DNA from: Streptomyces sp. JJ38
Lineage (GTDB): Bacteria; Actinomycetota; Actinomycetes; Streptomycetales; Streptomycetaceae
Length of the DNA: 62,799 nt
Assembly: GCF_019303475.1 (NCBI RefSeq)
Contig: NZ_JABLSI010000032.1
Span: 1 to 62,799, forward strand
Reading direction: 5' to 3'
Shown piece after piece: positions 16,907 through 27,912 of the stretch. Every line of letters begins with the position of its first letter. The first letter of the stretch is position 1. A program made the position numbers and the translations under genes. A model generated the notes under the pieces. That model saw only the letters and a program-made list of their open reading frames with translations, did not search any database and had not been told where the DNA came from.

Positions 16907-17662
16907 ATGCACGCCCCCGCCCTGCTCGTCATCGCCCACGGCAGCCGCGACCCACGGCACGCCGCCACCGTCGCGGCGCTGTGCGAACGGGTCCGCCGGC
17001 AGTGCCCCGGGCTGCGCGTCGACGTCGGCCACCTCGACTTCAACGCCCCCTCGGTGCCCCAGGCCCTGCACCGCCTCGACGCCGACGGGGTGCGGGACGT
17101 CGTCGCCCTGCCGCTGCTCCTCACGCGCGCCTTCCACGCCAAGAGCGACATCCCCGCCGTCCTGCGGGAGGCCGCGGCCCGGCTGCCGCGGCTGCGCGTC
17201 ACCCAGGCCGACGTCCTCGGCCCGCACGACCTGCTGACCACCGCCCTGGAACGGCGGCTGGGGCAGGCGGGAGTGCACCCGTCCCACGCCGCCACCACCG
17301 GCATCGTCCTGGCGTCGGCGGGCTCCTCTGACCCGGAGGCGATCGCAGTGATCGCAGAAATCGCGCGGGAGTGGCGGCGTGCCACCGGTTGGTGCGCCGT
17401 GCGGCCTGCGTTCGCCTCCGCATCCCTCCCCCGCACGGCGGACGCCGTCAGCGCCCTGCGCGCCGACGGCGTCCGCCGCGTGGCCGTCGCCCCCTACGTC
17501 ATCGCACCCGGCTTCCTGCCCGACCGCATCGCCGCGGGCGCCGCCGAGGCGGGCGCCGACGCCGTGGCCCCCGTGCTCGGTGACGCCCCCGAGCTGGCCC
17601 AGCTCCTGCTGCGCCGCTACCGCGAGGCCCACGCCCGCCGCCCGGCCCTGGCCGCGGCCTGA
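16907..17662 (+). CDS. cbiX: CbiX/SirB-type sirohydrochlorin chelatase
   Basis: The product has 251 residues formed by two homologous halves. The first starts LLVIAHGSRDPRHAATVAAL with the conserved His of CbiX chelatases and contains LPLLLTRAFHAKSDIPAVL with a second conserved His. The second half has VRRVAVAPYVIAPGFLPDRI. It inserts Fe2+ (or Co2+) into sirohydrochlorin, here most likely making siroheme for the sulfite reductase at the head of the same cluster. The start is ATG 16907, 35 bases after the permease stop; AACGGA lies upstream. It is the last gene of the sulfur operon. Confidence 0.88.
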   Translation: MHAPALLVIAHGSRDPRHAATVAALCERVRRQCPGLRVDVGHLDFNAPSVPQALHRLDADGVRDVVALPLLLTRAFHAKSDIPAVLREAAARLPRLRVTQADVLGPHDLLTTALERRLGQAGVHPSHAATTGIVLASAGSSDPEAIAVIAEIAREWRRATGWCAVRPAFASASLPRTADAVSALRADGVRRVAVAPYVIAPGFLPDRIAAGAAEAGADAVAPVLGDAPELAQLLLRRYREAHARRPALAAA

Positions 17663-17759
17663 CCCGCCGTCACCGCACGGCCTCCGTTGCGCTCTCGGCG
17701 ATTCCGCTGACGGAGATCAGCTCTTCCGGACCTCCGGGCCCTCCCGCACAGTTGCCGCC

Positions 17760-18743
17760 ATGACGAAACTTCTCGTGCTGGGTGGCACACACTTCGTGGG
17801 ACGGGCCGTGGCGCAGGAGGGCGTGGCGCGCGGGTGGGACGTTACCGTTCTCAACCGGGGCAACACCCCCGCCCCCGAGGGCGTGCGTTCCCTCCTCGGC
17901 GACCGCACCCGTCCCGACGGGCTGACGGCGCTCGCCGACGGCACCTGGGACGTCGTCGTGGACACCTGGACCGACGCACCCCGTGCCGTCCGCGACAGCG
18001 CCCTGCTCCTCGCCCCCTCCTGCGGCCACTACGCCTACGTCTCCAGCCGCTCCGTCTACACCTGGCCCGCCCCCGCCGGCGCCGACGAGACCGCCCCCGT
18101 CGTCGACTCCTCCCCCGACGCCGAGGCCACCGACTACGCCCACAACAAGCGCGGCGGCGAACTCGCCGTCCTCGACGCCTTCGGCGACCGCGCGCTCCTG
18201 CTGCGCGCCGGGTTGATCCTCGGCCCGAACGAGGACGTCGGCCGGCTGCCGTGGTGGCTGCGCCGCATCGCCCGCGGCGGCCCCGTCCTCGCCCCCGGCC
18301 CGCGCGAGCTCCCCCTCCAGTACATCGATGCCCGCGACCTGGCCGCCTTCGCCCTGGACGGCGCCGCCTCGGGGCTCGGCGGCGCCTACGACACCGTCGG
18401 CCGCTCCGGGGACACCACGATGGGCGCCCTCCTGGACGCCTGCGTCCAGGCCACCGGCGCCACCGCCGAGCTGCGCTGGACGGCCCCGGAGACCATCCTG
18501 GCCGCCGGCATCGAACCCTGGACCGAGCTGCCCGTCTGGGCCCCACCGGGCGAGCTGCACGACGCCATGCACCGCTCCGACGTCAGCCGGGCCCTCGCCG
18601 CGGGGCTGCGCCCGCGCCCCCTGCTCGACACCGTCACCGACACCTGGGCCACCCTGGACACCCCGGCCCACACCCACCCCCGAGCCACCACCGGCCTCCC
18701 CCCGGAGAAGGAGTCCCGCGTGCTGCGGAACCCAGAGGGCTGA
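17760..18743 (+). CDS. NAD-dependent epimerase/dehydratase-like SDR protein
   Basis: The 327-residue Rossmann protein begins KLLVLGGTHFVGRAVAQEGVARG, an extended-SDR nucleotide-binding motif (GGTxFVG), followed by VTVLNRGN. The usual catalytic Tyr-x3-Lys is not obvious: the region reads YAYVSSRSVY and later TDYAHNKRGGE, in which Y-x3-K could be YAHNK. It resembles reductases related to isoflavone reductase/NAD-epimerases common in Streptomyces, with unknown substrate. The start is ATG 17760. It is preceded by a 97-base gap after the sulfur operon and is probably a separate unit. Confidence 0.8.
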   Translation: MTKLLVLGGTHFVGRAVAQEGVARGWDVTVLNRGNTPAPEGVRSLLGDRTRPDGLTALADGTWDVVVDTWTDAPRAVRDSALLLAPSCGHYAYVSSRSVYTWPAPAGADETAPVVDSSPDAEATDYAHNKRGGELAVLDAFGDRALLLRAGLILGPNEDVGRLPWWLRRIARGGPVLAPGPRELPLQYIDARDLAAFALDGAASGLGGAYDTVGRSGDTTMGALLDACVQATGATAELRWTAPETILAAGIEPWTELPVWAPPGELHDAMHRSDVSRALAAGLRPRPLLDTVTDTWATLDTPAHTHPRATTGLPPEKESRVLRNPEG

Positions 18744-18848
18744 AGTCCGCGCGCCGAAGGCCCGGCGGCCCGGCCTGGTGTCCAGGGACTCTCCCCCTCA
18801 CGGGCCGGACCATGACCGCCATGAGCAGGCCACGCGCTTCCCCTCGCG

Positions 18849-21092
18849 TCAGACCCGCTCGGCCGGGGCGAGCGCCTCGGCGGGAGTGGGCACGGGCGCC
18901 CTCTCGTGGAGGGGAACGACCGGCAGGACGGAGTCGGTGTCCTCGCCGAGGAAGACCCGGCGGACGACGCGCTCGGCCGCCCTGCCGTCGTCGAACTCGC
19001 AGAACCGCTCGCGGAACGCGGCCCGCGCCTTGGCCGCCTCGTCGGTGTCCCAAGCCCCCGACACCAAGGTCTCGGTCAGCTCGTCCTGGGACGTGGTCAC
19101 GACCCCGGGCGCCTCGGTCATGAGGTCGAAGTACGTGCCACGTACCGCGCGGTAGATGTCCCAGTCGTCGGCATAGACGATGATCGGACGGTCGAGGTTC
19201 GCGTAGTCGAACATGGCCGACGAGTAGTCGGTGATCAGGGCGTCCGACGCCAGGTACAGATCCTCGACGCAAGGGTGCCGGGAGACGTCGCGAACCCGGC
19301 CGGCAGCCGTCAGGTGCGCCAGCTCGGGCGAGGGGCCGTAGAAGTAGTGGCCCCGGATCATCAGCGTCACGTCCGGGCCGAGGCGCTCGGCCAGCCGGAC
19401 GACGTCGAGGCGCGGGGTGAACCCGGCCTCATGCTCGCGGTGGGTGGGCGCGTACAGGAACACCTTGCCGCCGTCGGGCAGGTCGAGGGCCTGCCGGGCA
19501 CGGCGGACGTCGGCGGCGGTCGCGTTCACGAGAACGTCGTTGCGCGGATAGCCCGTCCCCAGCGAGGTGAACGAGCAGGGGTAGACCCGCTCCCAGATCT
19601 CCGTGGAGAAACGGTTGGAGGAGAGGCTGTAGTCCCAGCGGTCGCAGCGCCGCAGCAGGTCCGTGAAATTCATCTTCGTCGAGGCCGGGAACTTCTGCTG
19701 GTCCAGCCCCATGGACTTGAGCGGCGTCCCGTGGTGCGTCTGCAGGTGCACCGAGCCCGGGCGCTTGACCACGCGGTCGGGGAAGTTCACGTTGTTCACG
19801 GTGTACTTGGCCCGCGCCACGGCCGCCCAGTACTCCCGGGAGCCCGGCCGGACGACCTCGACACCCGGCGGAATCTCCTGGCCGGCCGGGTCCCTCAGCA
19901 CCCAGACCCGGCGCATCCCCGGCACCAGCCGGGCCAGGGCTGTGTCAATGGCCGCGGGGTTGCAGGCGTACGAGCGGTTCCAGTAGGCGGAGAAGACGGC
20001 CAGGTTCTCGTCGAGCGGGCGACGGAGCTGAGAGGCGTAGTAGGCGCCCATGGCCCTGCGCTTGGCTCGATTGATCTGGCGCCTGCCATGCCGCCGCAGA
20101 GCACCGCGGGCTGTGGAGACGGCCCGCGTCCCGGCCATGGCCGAATACGAGCCGAGTGCGAAGAGGGAATACTTGTGCCCTTGCGCTCCGTGCGGGCGGA
20201 CGAAGTCGGCCGGGACGCGGCGACGATAGGCGGCGACGGCCCGCTGGAAGAAGTCCGCTCGGGCGTCGGAGGGGAGACGTCCAGGGCGCTCCAAGACCGT
20301 GATGAAGTGGTCCACCATCTTGCGGAAGAGATGGTGACGCCACCGGTCCAGCTCGGGATGCGCGTCGAGGTAGGCGAAGACGCGTTCGTACTGGTCGAAC
20401 ACGTCGAAATGCCTGCGGCTGACCGTGCGCAGGATGTTGCCGCCCTCACGGCGCTGCCGGTAGTGCACGCATATGCGGTCCAGCACGGCCAGCCGGTCTG
20501 CCGCTATGAGTGAGCAGAACGTCCAGGGGGCGTCCTCGTAATACCCGGGCGGGAACTGGAAGCCCTGGCGCTCGACGAAATCGCGACGGTAGGCCTTGTT
20601 CCAGACGATCTGGAGCAGGTCGAGGAGCTCTGGCCGTTCGTCCAGCGGGAAGGAGCCCGCGCCGGTGCCCTCCTCGCTGAGCAGTGAGGCGAGCAGGTTT
20701 CGCTTGGTGGTGCCGTCCCAGTAGGTGCGGGCGTAGTCGAAGATGAGGATGTCCGGGTGGCCGGTCGCGTCCAGCCGGTTCACGATGGCCCGCAGCGAGC
20801 CGGGGGTGAGGGTGTCGTCACTGTCCAGGAACAGGACGTAGTCCCCCCGGGCGACCTCGAGCCCCGCGTTGCGCGCTCTGCCGAGGCCGACATTCTGGGG
20901 GAGGTGCAGGACCCGAACTCGGTCGTCCCGGGCCGCGTACTCGTCGAGGATGGCCCCGGAGGCGTCGGGCGAGCAGTCGTCGACGCCGACGATCTCGAAG
21001 TCGTCGAAGTCCTGTCCGACGATGGAGTCCAGGCACTCTCTGATGTATCCCTGCACGTTGTACGCGGGGACGACGAGCGTGAGTCGAGGCAT
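18849..21092 (-). CDS. bifunctional GT2 glycosyltransferase / CDP-glycerol glycerophosphotransferase
   Basis: The product has 747 residues. Residues 1-230 are a GT-A family 2 domain: LTLVVPAYNVQGYIRECLDSI, the VDDCSPD acidic site and FLDSDDTLTPGSL with the DxD motif. Residues of about 380-710 are a TagF/TagB-like domain: HLQTHHGTPLKSMGLD, FLYAPTHREHEAGF, LMIRGHYFYG and the catalytic-site segment LITDYSSAMFDYA. Such proteins make teichoic-acid-like poly(polyol phosphate) and capsule-like wall polymers at the cytoplasmic face of the membrane. It is a single gene without other wall-polymer genes next to it. It is flanked upstream by a long atypical noncoding region, which may reflect acquisition. 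The acceptor is unknown. Confidence 0.9.
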   Translation of the reverse strand: MPRLTLVVPAYNVQGYIRECLDSIVGQDFDDFEIVGVDDCSPDASGAILDEYAARDDRVRVLHLPQNVGLGRARNAGLEVARGDYVLFLDSDDTLTPGSLRAIVNRLDATGHPDILIFDYARTYWDGTTKRNLLASLLSEEGTGAGSFPLDERPELLDLLQIVWNKAYRRDFVERQGFQFPPGYYEDAPWTFCSLIAADRLAVLDRICVHYRQRREGGNILRTVSRRHFDVFDQYERVFAYLDAHPELDRWRHHLFRKMVDHFITVLERPGRLPSDARADFFQRAVAAYRRRVPADFVRPHGAQGHKYSLFALGSYSAMAGTRAVSTARGALRRHGRRQINRAKRRAMGAYYASQLRRPLDENLAVFSAYWNRSYACNPAAIDTALARLVPGMRRVWVLRDPAGQEIPPGVEVVRPGSREYWAAVARAKYTVNNVNFPDRVVKRPGSVHLQTHHGTPLKSMGLDQQKFPASTKMNFTDLLRRCDRWDYSLSSNRFSTEIWERVYPCSFTSLGTGYPRNDVLVNATAADVRRARQALDLPDGGKVFLYAPTHREHEAGFTPRLDVVRLAERLGPDVTLMIRGHYFYGPSPELAHLTAAGRVRDVSRHPCVEDLYLASDALITDYSSAMFDYANLDRPIIVYADDWDIYRAVRGTYFDLMTEAPGVVTTSQDELTETLVSGAWDTDEAAKARAAFRERFCEFDDGRAAERVVRRVFLGEDTDSVLPVVPLHERAPVPTPAEALAPAERV

Positions 21093-21885
21093 CCTTCACC
21101 AGTCCGTAAGGGGGGTTCCAGCAGTCCGGGAAGCTGTGGAGGTGGTCAGAGGAAGCTGTGGAGGTGGTCAGAGCTCCCACTAGCGCACCCCGAGGTCTGT
21201 AGTCAGACAGACGTGAGGACGACGCCGGGAGTTGCCCACGGGTGTAGTGATCCGGGCCATACTGCGGGGGCCAATCAGCCACACAAAGACGGAATCCTCA
21301 ATACCGTTCACCGTTTCACACACCGGCCACACCGTGGACGGATACTCACACACCACGGACACGCTATCCACGCGGTCGGCCGCAGAGCTTCAGCACCCAG
21401 ATCCAGTCCCTCGGGAGCGCACCACCTCCTCCGACGAAGCCCTCCGCGCCCGACACTCCAGGGTGACCGGGCACACAGTCAACCTCGTCCGCCGCCAAGC
21501 ATGCCTGCTTCTACCAGGTTCTGTCCGACGGATCATGTGCCTGTCGGACCCACGACTCGTTGGTCCCGGCTGTTCCCACCTGTTCCGCCCCTTGACTCCC
21601 GGCCTGGTGTGCCGCGGCAGCCGGGGAGACGCGCGGGTATGGCCATGCGGGCATGGTCAGCCCTCGGCCAGGGCTTCGGAAGTAGTGCTCGCGGTCGGCC
21701 GGGGCGCGGCTGCGGGCGGGGCACAAGTGAAGCCGTCACCACGGCACCGACATAGGGGATGCTTGGCGCGACGAATGACGAGCCCGGCACGGCAATCCGA
21801 GACGGGATCTGTGAACGGGCGGATATCCAGTCTGGACTTTCTGCTCACGTTGTTCAGGAAGGACTCCCAGCGGCACCCCCACGGG
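21093..21885. other. long noncoding region with lower GC
   Basis: About 790 bases separate the HEPN gene from the glycosyltransferase. Composition is visibly less GC-rich and rich in CACAC/CCACACC words (21280-21370), and no frame in it shows Streptomyces codon bias. It contains the 22-base tandem repeats and a small inverted repeat TCCAG-T-CTGGA at about 21828-21838. The glycosyltransferase promoter must be here, but I cannot place it. Confidence 0.6.
21129..21172. repeat. two perfect 22-base tandem repeats upstream of the glycosyltransferase
   Basis: The unit is 22 bases long and begins GGAAGCTGTGGAGGTGGTCA. It occurs at 21129-21150 and 21151-21172, 37 to 80 bases upstream of the start codon, so it lies in the 5' untranslated or promoter region. 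Adjacent perfect copies suggest recent duplication. Confidence 0.85.
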
Positions 21886-23154
21886 TCATGACACCGGGCG
21901 GGCGTCGGTCCAGGTGGACTCGAACTCCTCGCGGTAGGTGGAGAACAGGCCGTCGTCCTCCGGCGAGCCCGGGGGAGGGTCCTGGACCAGGGTGCGGCCG
22001 CCGCCGCGGAGGACCAGGACGGGCGACTCCATGCCGCGGGCTCGGCGCAGATAGGGCTGGACGACGGCGAGGCCGTCTGGCTCGTCGCCGTCCACCAGGT
22101 AGGCGGTGAAGCGCGGCGTCTCGTCGAAGACGTGGATCCGGAAGGCCGCGGCGTCCCGCACGCGCGAGCGGACCCGTCGCATGTGCAGGATGTTCATCTC
22201 CACCGCGCGGCTCAGCTCGCCGCGCTTGAGCCCGAGCTCCCGCTCGCGGCGGCGGACGGCGCTGCTGGCCGGGTTGAGGAACAGGAGCCGGACGCGACAG
22301 CCGGTGTCGGCGAGGCGGACGAGGCGGCGCCCGGAGTAGTTCTGCACCAGCAGGTTGAGGCCGATGCCGATGGCGTCGATGCGGCGGGCGCCGCCGAAGA
22401 GGTCCTCGGCGGGCAGGCTGCGCTGGAGGCGGACGCGGTCGGGGTGGACGCCGACGACGTCGGCGAAGCGGTCGCCGACGAGCTCCTCGACCGCGTCCAC
22501 CGGAAGGCGCCCGGCTAAGGCGGCGTCGGCGCCCAGCAGGGTGAGGATGCGCTGCGAGGTGCGTTCCGTCTGGGCCAGCACGGCCGGGGACAGGGCGCGG
22601 TTGCGGGAGACGGCGCTGCGGGCGAGCTCCAGCTCGTCCAGGGCCAGCTCCAGCTCGCGGCGCCCGGCGAAGTACGGCTCGTAGCAGGGCCAGTGCTGGA
22701 CCATCAGCTCCCGCAGCTGCGGCAGGGTGAGGAAGGAGAGCAGGTTGTCGTCGGCCGGGTCGAGCACGTAACCCTTGCGGCGGCTGACCTCCCGTACCGC
22801 GACGGCGCGCTGGACCCACTCCTGTCCGGCCGGGCCGGCGGCGGCGACGACCCACTCCTCGCCGTGCACGGGCTCGTAGACGGGGCGCAGGACGGCGGCG
22901 ACGACGGCCCGGAGCCGCTGCTCGACCAGGTTGAGCCAGACGTAGGCGCGGCCGGCGCGCTGTGCCCGGGTGTGCACGTCGGCCCAGGTGGCCGCGGACC
23001 AGGAGAGGCCGGCGCCGATCTCCACCGGCTGGGCCACCGAGACCGTCCCGGCCCGTGGCTCGGGGACGTCGGCGGCGCTCTCGCCTGGATTGCCGCCGCC
23101 CGGTGGGAGCTCCAGCCCTCCCGAACTCACCTGTGCACCGCCTTCCGCCCCCAT
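21886..23154 (-). CDS. SAV2148-family HEPN domain protein
   Basis: The 422-residue protein is of a type I recognise from Streptomyces genomes as SAV2148-like HEPN protein. The N-terminal third is helical (WADVHTRAQRAGRAYVWLNLVEQRLRAVV and ELALDELELARSAVSRNRALSP), fitting a HEPN-like bundle. The middle (RRIDAIGIGLNLLVQNYSGR, then CRVRLLFLNPASSAVRRRE) resembles a phospholipase-D-like or DUF5919-type fold seen in small-molecule or nucleic-acid handling proteins. HEPN proteins are often RNases or toxin-related. I see no clear R-x4-6-H catalytic motif, so activity is uncertain. I chose ATG 23154 since upstream codons look untranslated. It is divergent from glgX. Confidence 0.75.
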   Translation of the reverse strand: MGAEGGAQVSSGGLELPPGGGNPGESAADVPEPRAGTVSVAQPVEIGAGLSWSAATWADVHTRAQRAGRAYVWLNLVEQRLRAVVAAVLRPVYEPVHGEEWVVAAAGPAGQEWVQRAVAVREVSRRKGYVLDPADDNLLSFLTLPQLRELMVQHWPCYEPYFAGRRELELALDELELARSAVSRNRALSPAVLAQTERTSQRILTLLGADAALAGRLPVDAVEELVGDRFADVVGVHPDRVRLQRSLPAEDLFGGARRIDAIGIGLNLLVQNYSGRRLVRLADTGCRVRLLFLNPASSAVRRRERELGLKRGELSRAVEMNILHMRRVRSRVRDAAAFRIHVFDETPRFTAYLVDGDEPDGLAVVQPYLRRARGMESPVLVLRGGGRTLVQDPPPGSPEDDGLFSTYREEFESTWTDARPVS

Positions 23155-23350
23155 GGTTCGATCAGGGGAGCCTACTGCGGATCCGGGACGCGGCAGCACC
23201 GTCCCCCGCCAACTTCCTTTGCCTCGCGACCCCGCCAGGGGAAGATAGTCCCTTGTGTGACGGCTCGTGCACACGGTGTTCACCACGCGCTGAACGGCGC
23301 AGGCCGGGCCGTGCGGCAGAAACGGACCGGGTAGACAGGGAAGAGGGCCC

Positions 23351-25465
23351 ATGCAGATCTGGCCGGGGCAGGCGTATCCGCTGGGTGCAACGTACGACGG
23401 CGCGGGGACGAACTTCGCCGTCTACTCGGAGGCGGCCGAGCGCGTGGAGCTGTGCCTGCTGCACGAGGACGGCTCGGAGACGGCCGTCGAGCTGCGGGAG
23501 TCGGACGCGTTCGTGCGGCACGCGTACCTGCCGGGGATCATGCCCGGTCAGCGCTACGGCTTCCGGGTGCACGGGCCGTACGAGCCGGAGCGCGGACAGC
23601 GGTGCAACAGCGCCAAGCTCCTGCTGGACCCGTACGCCAAGGCGATGAGCGGCAGCATCGACTGGAACGAGGCGGTGTACGGGTACCACTTCGGCCAGCC
23701 GGAGCGGCGCAACGACCTGGACTCGGCGCCGCACACGATGGCCTCGGTCGTGGTGAACCCCTACTTCGACTGGGGGGACGACCGGCTGCCGCGGACGGAG
23801 TACCACCGCACCGTGATCTACGAGGCCCACGTCAAGGGTCTGACGATGCTGCACCCGGACCTGCCGGAGGAGCTGCGGGGGACGTACGCGGCCCTGGGCC
23901 ACCCGGCGATCGTCGAGCATCTCACCCGTCTGGGCGTCACCGCGCTGGAGCTGATGCCGGTCCACCAGTTCGTGACGGACCACCGGCTGGCGGACGCCGG
24001 GCTGACGAACTACTGGGGCTACAACACGATCGGGTTCTTCGCCCCGCACAACGCCTACGCCTCGTGGGGCGACCGGGGCCAGCAGGTGCTGGAGTTCAAG
24101 CAGATGGTCCGGGCCCTGCACGCGGCGGGCATCGAGGTCATCCTGGACGTCGTCTACAACCACACGGCCGAGGGAAACCATCTGGGGCCGACGCTGTCCT
24201 TCCGCGGGCTGGACAACACGTCCTACTACCGGCTGGCGGACGACCCGCGGTACTACATGGACACCACCGGGACCGGCAACTCGCTGCTCATGCGCAGCCC
24301 GCACGTGCTCCAGCTCATCATGGACTCGCTGCGCTACTGGGTGACGGAGATGCACGTGGACGGGTTCCGCTTCGACCTGGCGGCCACCCTGGCCCGGCAG
24401 TTCCACGAGGTGGACCGGCTGTCCTCGTTCTTCGACCTGGTGCAGCAGGACCCGGTGGTCAGCCAGGTGAAGCTCATCGCGGAGCCGTGGGACGTCGGCG
24501 AGGGCGGCTACCAGGTGGGGAACTTCCCGCCGCTGTGGACGGAGTGGAACGGCCGCTACCGGGACACCGTGCGGGACCTGTGGCGGGGCGAGCCGCGCAC
24601 GCTCGCGGAGTTCGGCTACCGCCTGACGGGCTCCTCCGACCTCTACCAGGACGACGGCCGGCGGCCGCTGGCCTCGATCAACTTCGTCACCTGCCACGAC
24701 GGATTCACCCTGCACGACCTCGTCTCGTACAACGAGAAGCACAACGACGCCAACGGCGAGAACAACCGGGACGGCGAGAGCCACAACCGCTCGTGGAACT
24801 GCGGCGCCGAGGGCGAGACGCAGGAGCCGGGCGTGCTCGCCCTGCGCCGCCGCCAGATGCGCAACTTCGCGGCGACGCTGATGCTCTCCCAGGGCGTGCC
24901 GATGCTCAGCCACGGGGACGAGTTCGCCCGCACGCAGCGCGGCAACAACAACGCGTACTGCCAGGACGGCGAGTTGTCCTGGGTGCACTGGCCCGGTCCG
25001 GGCGAGGAGCACCCGATGTGCGAGTTCGTGCGGGCGATGGTGTGGCTGCGGCGGGACCACCCGGTCTTCCGGCGGCGGCGGTTCTTCCACGGCCGCCCGG
25101 TGGAGGGCACGCACGACGAGCTGTCGGACATCGCGTGGTTCACGCCCGAGGGTGAGGAGATGGCCCAGCAGGACTGGCAGGAGACGCACGCCCGGGCGCT
25201 GACCGTGTTCCTGGGCGGGCACGCGATCTCCGAGCCGGGGCCGCGCGGCGAGTCGGTGCACGACGACTCGTTCATCATCATGTTCAACGCGCACAACGAG
25301 AAGCTGGAGTTCACCGTGCCGGCGGATCACGGTCGGCAGTGGCGCACGATCGTCGACACCGCCCGGGAGGAGGGCCACCCGCCGTGGGTCGGTCCGAACG
25401 TGGCCGGCGGCGAGGTCGTGACGGTGACCGATCGCAGCCTGGTGGTGCTGCAGCGGCCCGCGTGA
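23351..25465 (+). CDS. glgX: glycogen debranching enzyme
   Basis: The 704-residue isoamylase-type GH13 enzyme hydrolyses alpha-1,6 branches of limit glycogen. An N-terminal CBM48 (MQIWPGQAYPLGATYDGAG, then NFAVYSEAAERVELCLL) precedes the catalytic barrel. Conserved regions I-IV are present: DVVYNHT, GFRFDLA (nucleophile Asp), LIAEPWDVG (acid Glu) and FVTCHDG; the GlgX-typical LSHGDEFARTQRGNNNAYCQD follows. Released linear maltodextrins are the natural substrate for TreY/TreZ encoded next to it. The start is ATG 23351 (GGGAAGAGGGCCC upstream). It converges on treZ with 27 bases between the stops. Confidence 0.95.
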   Translation: MQIWPGQAYPLGATYDGAGTNFAVYSEAAERVELCLLHEDGSETAVELRESDAFVRHAYLPGIMPGQRYGFRVHGPYEPERGQRCNSAKLLLDPYAKAMSGSIDWNEAVYGYHFGQPERRNDLDSAPHTMASVVVNPYFDWGDDRLPRTEYHRTVIYEAHVKGLTMLHPDLPEELRGTYAALGHPAIVEHLTRLGVTALELMPVHQFVTDHRLADAGLTNYWGYNTIGFFAPHNAYASWGDRGQQVLEFKQMVRALHAAGIEVILDVVYNHTAEGNHLGPTLSFRGLDNTSYYRLADDPRYYMDTTGTGNSLLMRSPHVLQLIMDSLRYWVTEMHVDGFRFDLAATLARQFHEVDRLSSFFDLVQQDPVVSQVKLIAEPWDVGEGGYQVGNFPPLWTEWNGRYRDTVRDLWRGEPRTLAEFGYRLTGSSDLYQDDGRRPLASINFVTCHDGFTLHDLVSYNEKHNDANGENNRDGESHNRSWNCGAEGETQEPGVLALRRRQMRNFAATLMLSQGVPMLSHGDEFARTQRGNNNAYCQDGELSWVHWPGPGEEHPMCEFVRAMVWLRRDHPVFRRRRFFHGRPVEGTHDELSDIAWFTPEGEEMAQQDWQETHARALTVFLGGHAISEPGPRGESVHDDSFIIMFNAHNEKLEFTVPADHGRQWRTIVDTAREEGHPPWVGPNVAGGEVVTVTDRSLVVLQRPA

Positions 25466-25492
25466 CGGCCACCCGTCGGGCCGGCCGGCCGC

Positions 25493-27238
<1,746 letters not shown>

Positions 27239-27351
27239 GGACACCATGGTCGGGGCCGCGCGGCCCGCGCGCCACGGGACGTCGGCGGAGCGCCGGCGCC
27301 GGGTGGGGCCGACCTGGACAGGGGCCCGCCCACGACGGACAATCAACGGCT

Positions 27352-27897
27352 ATGACGACGTACGGGTTCGCAGCTCAGCCCCCGCGCCTGACCGACGCGG
27401 AGCGGGATCAGGCGCTGGCCGTCCTGCGGGAGAGCGCCGCGGACGGACGCGTCTCGCATCGCACGTTCGAGCGCCGTATGGACCTGGTACTGCATGCCCG
27501 GCATCCCGGCGAACTGTACGCCGTCCTGCACGATCTGAGCACGCGCCGCCCGCGGCCCGGGCTGCTGGAACGGCTCCTCGGCTCGATGTCGGCGTTCCCT
27601 GCGCGGATGCGGCGCGCGTGGCTGCACGAGCGGCTGCCCGAGCTGCTGCTGCCCTGCCCCGGGCCGTACCCGCTCTCGATCGGGCGGGCGGCGGGCTCGG
27701 TGCTGCGGCTGAACGACCACACCGTCTCCCGCACGCACGCCCAGCTGCGGCACACGGGGCTCGGCTGGTCGCTGCGGGACCTCGGCTCGTCCAACGGCAC
27801 CTGGGTCAACGGCCGCCGGGTGACGGGGTCGGTGATGGTGGGCCCCGGTGACCACGTGCGCTTCGGCCGCGTCGGCTTCCGGCTCACCGCGCCCTGA
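27352..27897 (+). CDS. DUF1707 and FHA domain protein
   Basis: The product has 181 residues. The N-terminal 55 residues (RLTDAERDQALAVLRESAADGRVSHRTFERRMDLVLHARHPGEL) are a DUF1707 module, common in actinobacterial proteins. Residues of about 100-180 form an FHA phosphothreonine-binding domain with the signatures SIGRAAGSVLRLNDHTVSRTHAQLR and LGSSNGTWVNGRRV. It would bind Ser/Thr-phosphorylated partners and so links to the PknB-type kinase network. No membrane segment or enzymatic domain is visible. It sits alone in + orientation between treZ and treY, 15 bases from the treY stop. Confidence 0.88.
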   Translation: MTTYGFAAQPPRLTDAERDQALAVLRESAADGRVSHRTFERRMDLVLHARHPGELYAVLHDLSTRRPRPGLLERLLGSMSAFPARMRRAWLHERLPELLLPCPGPYPLSIGRAAGSVLRLNDHTVSRTHAQLRHTGLGWSLRDLGSSNGTWVNGRRVTGSVMVGPGDHVRFGRVGFRLTAP

Positions 27898-27912
27898 CGC
27901 CGTCTCAGCCCC

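Noticed and set aside
21232..21891. A 219-codon + strand frame in the glycosyltransferase upstream region
   Set aside because: Codon usage is not Streptomyces-like, the composition is mixed and no ribosome site or motif is present.
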